Positions 1-5,148 of a stretch of 6,962 bases of DNA are shown here, in pieces (position 1 is the first letter of the stretch; every line of letters begins with the position of its first letter). The stretch is from JAWXVD01 sp044425705 (lineage in GTDB: Bacteria > Bacillota > Clostridia > Lachnospirales > Lachnospiraceae): positions 1 through 6,962 of the forward strand of contig JAWXVD010000158.1 in NCBI GenBank assembly GCA_044425705.1. The letters run 5' to 3'. Made by a program: the position numbers and the translations under genes. A model generated the notes under the pieces. The model ran no database searches and was not told the DNA's origin. It saw nothing but the letters and a program-made list of their open reading frames with translations.

Positions 1-22
1 AAGAGAACTTTTAGTAGCAAAC

Positions 23-2305
23 ATGGAAACAGAATTAGACAATATTGCAAAACAAATGTTTGAAAAAACATTGGAAAGCTGTAGTGATAAAGAAGCATAT
101 TATTGTGTGTTATTTTTAACAAAATCACTAGCAGATGTAACAACACCAATTGCTGGAAAGAAAAAAGTGTATTATATTTCAGCAGAATTTTTGATTGGAA
201 AATTATTATCAAACAACTTAATTAATTTAGGAGTGTATGATAAATTAAGCGAAATTTTAGAAGCCAAAGGAAAAAGCATGGCGGCTATTGAAGAAGCAGA
301 ACCAGAACCATCTTTAGGAAATGGTGGTCTTGGAAGACTTGCAGCATGTTTCTTAGATTCTATTGCAACACTTGGTTTGCCAGGAGATGGAATTGGTCTG
401 AACTATCACTTTGGTTTATTTAAACAAGAATTTAAAGACAATTTACAAACAGCAGAAAAAAATGAATGGATTGAAAAACATTCATGGTTAAATAAAACAG
501 ATCTTTCCTTTGATGTTAATTTTGGAGATAGAAAAGTTGTTTCAAGATTATATGATTTGGATGTGATTGGATATGAAAATGGTGTCAACAAATTACGTCT
601 ATTTGATATTGAGAGCATTGATGAAAGTATGATAGAAGACGGCATCACATTTGATAAGGAAGAAATTGAAAAGAATCTCACTTTGTTCCTATATCCAGAT
701 GATTCTGATGAAGCAGGAAATTTACTTCGTATTTATCAACAATATTTTATGGTAAGCAATGCAGCACAATTAATTCTTTGGGAATTAAAAGAACAACATG
801 TAGATTTACGTAAAATGTATGACCATGCAGTAATTCAAATCAACGATACGCATCCAACTATGGTGATTCCAGAATTGATTCGTATCTTGGTAGAAGATAA
901 AGCCTTTACGATGGATGAAGCTATTGCAGTAGTTAGCAAAACATGTGCTTATACAAACCATACAATTTTATCAGAAGCGCTTGAAAAATGGCCATTAGAA
1001 TATTTAGAGAAAGTTGTACCACAATTAGTGCCTATTATCAAAGAATTAGATAAAAGAGTAGCAAAAAAATATAAAGCGAAAAATGTACAAATTATTGATG
1101 AAAATGATAGAGTGCACATGGCTCATATTGATATCCATTACGGATTTTCGGTAAACGGAGTGGCAGCCATCCATACAGAAATTTTAAAGGATACGGAATT
1201 AAATCATTTCTATAAATTATATCCTGAAAAATTCAACAACAAGACAAATGGCATCACGTTTAGAAGATGGTTACTTGCATGCAACAAAGAATTGGCAGCT
1301 TTATTATCAGAAACCATAGGGGATGGATATAAAAAAGATGCTATGGAATTAGAAAAATTATTAGCATTTAAAGATGATAATAAAGTGTTAGATGAAATTG
1401 TAGCAATCAAAACAGCTAAGAAACAAGAGTTAGCAAGTTACTTATTAGCCCATGAAGGCGTAGAAGTGGATTCAACATCTATCTTTGATATTCAAATCAA
1501 AAGATTGCATGAATACAAACGTCAACAAATGAATGCCCTCTATATCATTCATAAATACTTAGAAATCAAAGCAGGTAAAAAACCAAGTACACCAATTACT
1601 TTTATTTTTGGAGCAAAGGCAGCACCAGCTTACGTGATTGCACAAGATATTATTCATCTATTGTTAGTGTTACAAGAAATGATTAATAATGATTCAGAAG
1701 TGAAAGATTACATGAAGGTAGTGATGGTAGAAAACTATAATGTGACATATGCTGAAAAATTAATTCCAGCTTGTGATATATCAGAACAAATTTCTCTTGC
1801 ATCAAAAGAAGCTTCTGGAACAGGTAACATGAAATTTATGTTAAACGGTGCTGTGACACTTGGAACTTCAGATGGAGCCAATGTAGAGATTGACGAACTG
1901 GTTGGAGATGACAATATTTACATCTTTGGTGAAAAATCAGAAACAGTTATCGATTACTATGATGCTATTATGAATGATAAAAAAGGTAAATATGTTTCTA
2001 AAGATTTCTATGAAAACAGTCCAGTGATTAAAGAAGCTGTAGACTTTATTATTGGAAAGGAAACTATGGCAATTGGTCATAAAGAAAATCTAGAGCGTCT
2101 TTATAAAGAATTGATTCATAAGGACTGGTTTATGACTTTGCTTGATTTAGAAGATTACATTGTAACAAAAGATAAAGCCTTTGCAGACTATGAAGATATG
2201 AATAGTTGGAAGAAAAAAATGCTCGTAAACATTGCAAAAGCAGGATTTTTCTCATCAGATAGAACCATTGCACAATATAATGAAGATATTTGGAAATTGA
2301 AATAA
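23..2305 (+). CDS. glgP: Glycogen/alpha-glucan phosphorylase (GT35 family, PLP-dependent)
   Basis: Catalyses phosphorolysis of alpha-1,4-glucan to glucose-1-phosphate in the cytoplasm, mobilising stored glycogen. The 760-residue product shows the family signatures throughout: the glycine-rich GNGGLGRLAACFLDS at about residues 99-113, NGITFRRWL from 409, QIKRLHEYKRQQMN from 491, and the cofactor segment EASGTGNMKF, in which Lys604 (codon 1832-1834) should carry pyridoxal phosphate. Length fits the short clostridial form of the enzyme (around 750 residues, from recall) and is shorter than E. coli GlgP. The start is uncertain: ATG at 23 has no recognisable Shine-Dalgarno sequence, and the frame stays open upstream to the window edge (RELLVAN precedes the Met), so the true start may lie outside. 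The gene is followed by a strong hairpin and converges on a minus-strand gene, so it ends its transcription unit. Function is very secure; the N-terminus is not. Confidence 0.96.
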   Translation: METELDNIAKQMFEKTLESCSDKEAYYCVLFLTKSLADVTTPIAGKKKVYYISAEFLIGKLLSNNLINLGVYDKLSEILEAKGKSMAAIEEAEPEPSLGNGGLGRLAACFLDSIATLGLPGDGIGLNYHFGLFKQEFKDNLQTAEKNEWIEKHSWLNKTDLSFDVNFGDRKVVSRLYDLDVIGYENGVNKLRLFDIESIDESMIEDGITFDKEEIEKNLTLFLYPDDSDEAGNLLRIYQQYFMVSNAAQLILWELKEQHVDLRKMYDHAVIQINDTHPTMVIPELIRILVEDKAFTMDEAIAVVSKTCAYTNHTILSEALEKWPLEYLEKVVPQLVPIIKELDKRVAKKYKAKNVQIIDENDRVHMAHIDIHYGFSVNGVAAIHTEILKDTELNHFYKLYPEKFNNKTNGITFRRWLLACNKELAALLSETIGDGYKKDAMELEKLLAFKDDNKVLDEIVAIKTAKKQELASYLLAHEGVEVDSTSIFDIQIKRLHEYKRQQMNALYIIHKYLEIKAGKKPSTPITFIFGAKAAPAYVIAQDIIHLLLVLQEMINNDSEVKDYMKVVMVENYNVTYAEKLIPACDISEQISLASKEASGTGNMKFMLNGAVTLGTSDGANVEIDELVGDDNIYIFGEKSETVIDYYDAIMNDKKGKYVSKDFYENSPVIKEAVDFIIGKETMAIGHKENLERLYKELIHKDWFMTLLDLEDYIVTKDKAFADYEDMNSWKKKMLVNIAKAGFFSSDRTIAQYNEDIWKLK

Positions 2306-2306
2306 T

Positions 2307-2350
2307 AGAAGAAGGGTTACCAGTCACGTGTGAACGGTAACCCTTCTTTT
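2307..2350. terminator. Strong intergenic terminator hairpin after glgP, possibly bidirectional
   Basis: A perfect 11-bp inverted repeat (GAAGGGTTACC at 2311-2321, GGTAACCCTTC at 2336-2346) encloses a 14-base loop. It is followed by TTTT on the plus strand and preceded by A-rich bases that extend the stem by two to four weak pairs. It begins two bases after the glgP stop codon. The U-tract is short on the plus strand and interrupted on the minus strand (TTCTATTATTT), but the hairpin sits between two convergent genes and probably stops transcription from both sides. Confidence 0.85.
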
Positions 2351-2388
2351 AACTATTGAATACTTTTTGGAAGAGGTAGAATAGCAGA

Positions 2389-3432
2389 TTATTTATTACT
2401 TGCCTTTACATGACAAATCATTCGGTTTACTTGTGTATTACAATTTATTGTATTTAATAACACTTCAGGATGATTATTCTGGAAGACAACAAATAATTCG
2501 TGTGCAAATCCCTGACCAATATCCTGTACATCCCTAAAATCTAATATAATTTCTTTGAATTCTTCGAATCTTAAACTTAATCTTCTGGCCTGAGATCTTG
2601 ATACAGGATAGCCATTTTCACATATTTGATTAATTGGAACCTGTGTTTTGTTAAACCCATCTTCTTGATTAGAAAACATATCAAACACCTCCTTTAAATT
2701 TTTTGATGATGTATTAGACATTTTCATAAAAATAATTGTTCCGTTTTTTTTCTCGTAATATTTTAGTTCTTTAGTTTTACTTAAATTTTCCATGAATTCT
2801 ATATAATTTGTATGAGTAAACACTTTACCACTGGAGATTGCTAAGAAAGCATCAACTGCTCTTGAGGTGAAAAAAATACCTTCACCAGAATGGCGAGCTG
2901 AATCAGTTGTGAGTTTTCCTTTAAACAATTCTAAGATTGCCGTTTCAATATCTGGGTATTGGTAGTATGCCCTGATTTTTTCAAATATACCAACGCCATT
3001 GTCAGAAATCATGATTGTTGTATTTAATTTATTTTGTGAAACTAAAACTTCGATTTCAGATGCATTTGAATGTTCAATAGCATTATTCATCATTTCTGTA
3101 AAGGCATAATTCCAAATTTGTTTTATATTTTTACTACATTCTTCAAAAAAGCATTGGATTTCTTTGGAATATATTCTATCTTCCTCCAAAATAGTTTTAT
3201 TTACTGTATAGTTTAGTTGTTTATTTGTATTAAGCAATTGATAGTTGCATACTCCATGACCAGTTTTTGTTATAATATCAGCTTTGATTAATTTTTGAAT
3301 ATGATTGTATACTGTTGTATTTGATATATCAAATGCTTCAGTTACTTTTTGTATCATGTTTTCATCTGATCGATCTATCAATTCTAAAATGTATTTTTGT
3401 AATCGATTACTATTTTCTTTTGATAGTGCCAT
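2389..3432 (-). CDS. Putative regulator: winged HTH + HATPase_c (GHKL) + STAS-like DUF4325 domain
   Basis: A 347-residue protein with three recognisable parts. Residues about 8-66 resemble a winged helix-turn-helix (ISNTTVYNHIQKLIKADII is the likely recognition region). Residues about 100-240 carry a GHKL ATPase: N-box FTEMMNNAIEHSNA (111-124, with Glu113 and Asn117), G1 box ISDNGVGIF (142-150), and G2-like box HSGEGIFF (181-188). Residues about 275-340 (SRSQARRL, ILDFRDVQDIGQGFAHELF) match the STAS-like DUF4325 pattern. No histidine-kinase H-box, signal peptide or membrane segment is visible, so it is probably cytoplasmic. The combination recalls a partner-switching pair (anti-sigma-type kinase plus STAS) joined to a DNA-binding domain, but target and signal are unknown. 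The start is well supported by AGGAGGT nine bases upstream. A promoter with an internal dyad lies upstream. Domain calls are fairly secure; the biological role is inference. Confidence 0.85.
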   Translation of the reverse strand: MALSKENSNRLQKYILELIDRSDENMIQKVTEAFDISNTTVYNHIQKLIKADIITKTGHGVCNYQLLNTNKQLNYTVNKTILEEDRIYSKEIQCFFEECSKNIKQIWNYAFTEMMNNAIEHSNASEIEVLVSQNKLNTTIMISDNGVGIFEKIRAYYQYPDIETAILELFKGKLTTDSARHSGEGIFFTSRAVDAFLAISSGKVFTHTNYIEFMENLSKTKELKYYEKKNGTIIFMKMSNTSSKNLKEVFDMFSNQEDGFNKTQVPINQICENGYPVSRSQARRLSLRFEEFKEIILDFRDVQDIGQGFAHELFVVFQNNHPEVLLNTINCNTQVNRMICHVKASNK

Positions 3433-3441
3433 TGTGTTTTT

Positions 3442-3448
3442 ACCTCCT
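3442..3448 (-). promoter_or_regulatory. Ribosome binding site of the wHTH-ATPase gene
   Basis: AGGAGGT on the minus strand, nine bases before the ATG at 3430-3432. It is close to a perfect Shine-Dalgarno sequence and fixes the start codon. Confidence 0.85.
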
Positions 3449-3471
3449 ACTGATATATAATTTTAGAAGCA

Positions 3472-3489
3472 CTTAATATATAGATTAAG
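3472..3489. repeat. Inverted repeat in the presumed 5' leader of the wHTH-ATPase gene
   Basis: CTTAAT and ATTAAG form a perfect 6-bp dyad around a 6-base spacer (3478-3483). It lies between the proposed promoter and the ribosome binding site of the minus-strand regulator gene. It could be a second operator half or a weak hairpin; in such AT-rich DNA chance cannot be excluded. Confidence 0.35.
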
Positions 3490-3511
3490 GGTTTCCAAGA
3501 ATACATATCTA

Positions 3512-3540
3512 ATAATATATCAAATTGATATTTTTTTCAA
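3512..3540 (-). promoter_or_regulatory. Probable sigma-A promoter of the wHTH-ATPase gene
   Basis: On the minus strand TTGAAA (3540-3535) and TATTAT (3517-3512) are separated by exactly 17 bases. Each differs from the consensus hexamer at one or two positions. Transcription would start near 3505, leaving a leader of roughly 70 bases before the ATG. The gene therefore probably has its own promoter despite lying downstream of the CYTH gene on the same strand. Confidence 0.6.
3517..3531. promoter_or_regulatory. Perfect 15-bp dyad inside the promoter spacer; candidate operator
   Basis: ATATCAA and TTGATAT flank a single central base, giving perfect 7-1-7 symmetry, with two further matching pairs (3514-3515 with 3533-3534) after one mismatch. 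It fills most of the spacer between the -35 and -10 hexamers, where a bound dimer would block RNA polymerase. The obvious candidate binder is the winged-HTH protein encoded downstream, giving negative autoregulation; this is inference. Confidence 0.5.
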
Positions 3541-3620
3541 CTTAAATATAAAATAAATCAATTTATTTTAATGAAAATTCAATTTGGGATAATGAATTCT
3601 ATCTTTTAGAAAATCTATAA

Positions 3621-3650
3621 TTAAAAAATTCTACGACTCATATTAGAATT
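3621..3650 (-). terminator. Weak terminator-like hairpin overlapping the end of the CYTH gene
   Basis: On the minus strand a 7-bp stem, AATTCTA (3650-3644) and TAGAATT (3633-3627), with a 10-base loop runs directly into a T-rich tract. The right arm and T-tract encode the last codons (Arg-Ile-Phe-stop) of the CYTH protein. Only one G-C pair supports the stem, so termination may be partial. Confidence 0.3.
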
Positions 3651-4073
3651 ATGATATTCCTTTTCAAAGGTTACATCCTTCAAAAACCAGTCAGGTTGCA
3701 AGAAGGTATGTGCTTCTTCCTCAGAAGAAAACTCTACTTCAGCTAAGATGAGAGGAGCAAAAGGGGCATCAAATACATCCAGTTCGATGGTGTATTCTTG
3801 ATAAGGTATTAAATACCGTTTTTTTGAAATGACAGTACCATCTGCTTTTTCTAATAGATGATAGTAAGAATCTTTGTCTAAAGGAAGATTATATTCTTCT
3901 CTAGAAAGCATGCCACTTCCTTTGTAAGTGAGATAGTAGGTATCATCTTCTTTGCGAACACGAACCACAGGTGCCACATTGAGATAGGCTTGTTCCATGA
4001 TATGGTATGGATACCTGGATAAGTCAGGTAATTCTTTTATTGTAAATTTTCTTTCGATTTCCATTTTTTTCAA
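3621..4073 (-). CDS. CYTH-domain protein (triphosphate tunnel metalloenzyme superfamily)
   Basis: CYTH proteins fold into a beta-barrel tunnel that binds triphosphates and divalent metal; members include inorganic triphosphatases, thiamine triphosphatase and class IV adenylate cyclases. This 150-residue protein shows the hallmark ExExK (EIERK, residues 5-9), paired basic residues in VVRVRK (Arg38, Arg40), Lys51 in LTYKG, acidic ELDVF (Glu97, Asp99), EVEF (Glu112, Glu114) and a C-terminal KEY (138-140). The full set argues for an active fold; the substrate cannot be read from sequence. Two starts are possible. TTG at 4071-4073 has AGGAAGG seven bases upstream. The ATG at 4062-4064 gives the more typical MEIERKF terminus but has only a weak AAGG. 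The gene lies divergently from the DJ-1 gene and upstream of the wHTH-ATPase gene on the same strand. Confidence 0.88.
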   Translation of the reverse strand: MKKMEIERKFTIKELPDLSRYPYHIMEQAYLNVAPVVRVRKEDDTYYLTYKGSGMLSREEYNLPLDKDSYYHLLEKADGTVISKKRYLIPYQEYTIELDVFDAPFAPLILAEVEFSSEEEAHTFLQPDWFLKDVTFEKEYHNSNMSRRIF

Positions 4074-4095
4074 CCTTTTTCCTTCCTATATTGTC

Positions 4096-4124
4096 AAGCC
4101 CTAAATCATTAATTTTACGGGCTT
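4096..4124. repeat. Hairpin upstream of the CYTH gene
   Basis: AAGCCC (4096-4101) pairs with GGGCTT (4119-4124). The stem continues as TAAA (4102-4105) with TTTA (4114-4117), skipping one bulged C at 4118, for ten pairs around an 8-base loop. On the minus strand it would lie in the CYTH leader, 20-50 bases before the start codon. No T-tract follows on either strand, so it does not look like a terminator. It is the first of five hairpins in this gap. Confidence 0.5.
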
Positions 4125-4158
4125 TCGTAATGAAATAAATAGATTCTGGATGTAGTAT

Positions 4159-4187
4159 ATCATATATGCATCTACATAGCACTACAA
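4159..4187 (-). promoter_or_regulatory. Possible promoter of the CYTH gene
   Basis: On the minus strand TTGTAG (4187-4182) and TATGAT (4164-4159) are 17 bases apart. The -10 matches consensus at five of six positions; the -35 matches only at TTG. The -35 lies within the arm of the hairpin at 4175-4211. Transcription would start near 4152. Confidence 0.35.
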
Positions 4188-4211
4188 TAAACATTATTGT
4201 CGTTGGCTATG
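4175..4211. repeat. Stable hairpin A in the divergent intergenic region
   Basis: Outer arms CATAGC (4175-4180) and GCTATG (4206-4211), then AC with GT (4181-4182 with 4202-4203, leaving two bulged bases), one mismatch, and a perfect inner ACAATAA (4184-4190) with TTATTGT (4194-4200) around a three-base loop. This gives about 15 pairs in 37 bases. No T-tract follows. Its strand and function are unknown; it sits immediately beside a second hairpin. Confidence 0.6.
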
Positions 4212-4216
4212 AAAAA

Positions 4217-4259
4217 TACTTGTTACATTTCATGACGTAGCCGTGAAATCTAACAAGTA
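4217..4259. repeat. Stable hairpin B in the divergent intergenic region
   Basis: TACTTGTTA (4217-4225) pairs with TAACAAGTA (4251-4259), a single C-C mismatch follows, then ATTTCA (4227-4232) pairs with TGAAAT (4244-4249). The 11-base loop contains TAGCC, complementary to GGCTA (4205-4209) in the neighbouring hairpin, so the two could interact or exclude one another. There is no T-tract. The upper stem repeats that of the hairpin at 4349-4384. Confidence 0.6.
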
Positions 4260-4305
4260 ACATAAAATTCATTAAAATTTAATAGTTTAAAATCGAATTT
4301 TGCCG

Positions 4306-4311
4306 TATAAT
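4306..4311 (+). promoter_or_regulatory. Perfect -10 hexamer, candidate promoter for the DJ-1 transcript
   Basis: TATAAT matches the sigma-A -10 consensus exactly. A convincing -35 is missing: at 17-base spacing the sequence is TAGTTT. If used, transcription would start near 4318 and give a leader of about 170 bases before the DJ-1 start codon, covering the nested structure and hairpin at 4334-4459. Confidence 0.4.
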
Positions 4312-4333
4312 ATTATTGAATTCGTAAAGAGAA

Positions 4334-4413
4334 TAAGTTTGAATACGTCAGTGATTTCATCCTCGCAAGGAAGTGAAATCACTGGACTTAAGTATGAAAA
4401 TATAGAAAACTTA
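4334..4413 (+). ncRNA. Candidate structured leader RNA (riboswitch-like nested stems) upstream of the DJ-1 gene
   Basis: Nested complementary segments can be drawn by eye. P1 is TAAGTTT (4334-4340) with AAACTTA (4407-4413). P2 is ATAC (4343-4346) with GTAT (4392-4395). P3 is a perfect 11-bp stem, CAGTGATTTCA (4349-4359) with TGAAATCACTG (4374-4384). A two-base bulge then leads to TCCT (4360-4363) with AGGA (4368-4371) and a CGCA loop. Stems are separated by asymmetric internal loops, as in many metabolite-binding leaders. I do not recognise it as a known riboswitch class. The top of P3 (TCCTC, 4360-4364) is complementary to the DJ-1 ribosome binding site, offering a possible translational switch. 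P3 is firm as a sequence dyad; P1, P2 and any regulatory role are inference. Confidence 0.4.
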
Positions 4414-4426
4414 ATAGGTACGTTGA

Positions 4427-4459
4427 GAATCTTCGTATAAATGTATACATTAAAGATTC
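4427..4459 (+). promoter_or_regulatory. Hairpin between the structured leader and the DJ-1 ribosome binding site
   Basis: GAATCTT (4427-4433) pairs with AAGATTC (4453-4459); inside it GTATA (4435-4439) pairs with TATAC (4444-4448) around a four-base loop, with a one-by-four internal loop between them. It ends 22 bases before the Shine-Dalgarno sequence. There is no T-tract, so if it regulates it would act on translation or mRNA stability and not as a terminator. Confidence 0.45.
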
Positions 4460-4481
4460 CTAGAGTACAATAATTACTTAT

Positions 4482-4487
4482 GGAGGG
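4482..4487 (+). promoter_or_regulatory. Ribosome binding site that decides the DJ-1 start
   Basis: GGAGGG lies four to five bases before the ATG at 4492. It overlaps the in-frame ATG at 4480, which has no Shine-Dalgarno sequence of its own; the downstream ATG is therefore the start. Confidence 0.85.
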
Positions 4488-4491
4488 ACAT

Positions 4492-5040
4492 ATGGAAAAA
4501 ATAGCGGTATTTTTTGCAGAAGGATTTGAGGAAATTGAAGGGTTAACAGTTGTTGATTTGTGTAGAAGAGCTGATATAGAGGTACAAATGGTATCTACTA
4601 CTGGAAATAAAATTGTGACTGGGTCTCATAATATTCCAGTTGTAATGGACTGTATGTTAGAGGATGTTGATTTTACATCATTAGATATGATGGTGTTGCC
4701 TGGAGGTATGCCAGGTACTAAGAATTTGGAAGAAAATCAAGATTTGATGGCAGCATTAGATTCGTTTTATGATAAAGAAAAATGGATTGCAGCAATTTGT
4801 GCAGCACCTAGCATCTTTGGACATAGAGGATATTTGGAAAATAAGAAAGCAGGAATTTTTCCGGGATTAGAAAAAGAATTAATCGGGGCTACTGTTAGCT
4901 TTGATGAAGTTTCTGTAGATGGAAAGATTATCACAAGCCGAGGCATGGGAACAGCCATTTCTTTTTCATTGGCAATTATAGAAATGTTACAAAATGAGGA
5001 AGCAGCAGACCAGTTAGGAACGAAAATTGTATATAAATAG
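4492..5040 (+). CDS. DJ-1/PfpI (ThiJ) family protein
   Basis: Cytoplasmic single-domain protein of the DJ-1 branch of the class I glutamine amidotransferase-like fold. Characterised relatives include stress-protective proteins and glyoxalase or deglycase-type enzymes; the reaction here cannot be assigned. The 182 residues show the N-terminal FFAEGFEEIE with Glu16 in the place of human DJ-1 Glu18, the LPGG turn (69-72), the nucleophile elbow AAICAAPS with Cys103 matching human Cys106, and the C-terminal TSRGMGTA motif. Length equals the usual DJ-1 size. The start at 4492 is chosen because GGAGGG sits just upstream; an in-frame ATG at 4480 overlaps that site. A long hairpin-rich leader precedes it. 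No terminator is seen before the CBS gene 108 bases downstream, so the two may be cotranscribed. Confidence 0.92.
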   Translation: MEKIAVFFAEGFEEIEGLTVVDLCRRADIEVQMVSTTGNKIVTGSHNIPVVMDCMLEDVDFTSLDMMVLPGGMPGTKNLEENQDLMAALDSFYDKEKWIAAICAAPSIFGHRGYLENKKAGIFPGLEKELIGATVSFDEVSVDGKIITSRGMGTAISFSLAIIEMLQNEEAADQLGTKIVYK

Positions 5041-5108
5041 TAAAATGATTGCTTGATATGAAAATATATTTATGTAGTTAGGGATTTTATTAGATGCATG
5101 AATAAGAC

Positions 5109-5148
5109 AGGAGAAGGTTTTACAGAAATGTTTAAAACTAGAAGATAA
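5109..5148 (+). promoter_or_regulatory. Strong ribosome binding site with a 6-codon mini-ORF abutting the CBS gene
   Basis: AGGAGAAGG (5109-5117) is the only good Shine-Dalgarno sequence ahead of the CBS gene. It is best placed for an ATG at 5128 that encodes just MFKTRR before a TAA at 5146-5148; the CBS ATG follows with no gap and in the same frame. Ribosomes ending the mini-ORF could restart at 5149 (translational coupling). A weak AGAAG at 5140-5144 could instead serve the CBS start directly. Confidence 0.4.

Noticed and set aside
406..2327. Minus-strand open frames at 406-681, 1210-1410 and 2130-2327 within or overlapping glgP
   Set aside because: They lie opposite an intact, strongly conserved phosphorylase gene, lack ribosome binding sites and have low-complexity Ser/Leu/Asn-rich translations typical of antisense shadows.
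4092..4097. Perfect TTGACA on the minus strand as a CYTH promoter -35
   Set aside because: A -10 at normal spacing would fall at the start codon with no suitable hexamer, so a usable transcript is impossible.
4480..4491. Upstream ATG at 4480 as DJ-1 start
   Set aside because: The Shine-Dalgarno GGAGGG lies after this ATG and at proper distance from ATG 4492, which gives the normal family N-terminus.
4767..4958. Minus-strand open frame inside the DJ-1 gene
   Set aside because: It is the antisense shadow of the conserved DJ-1 coding region and has no family resemblance.
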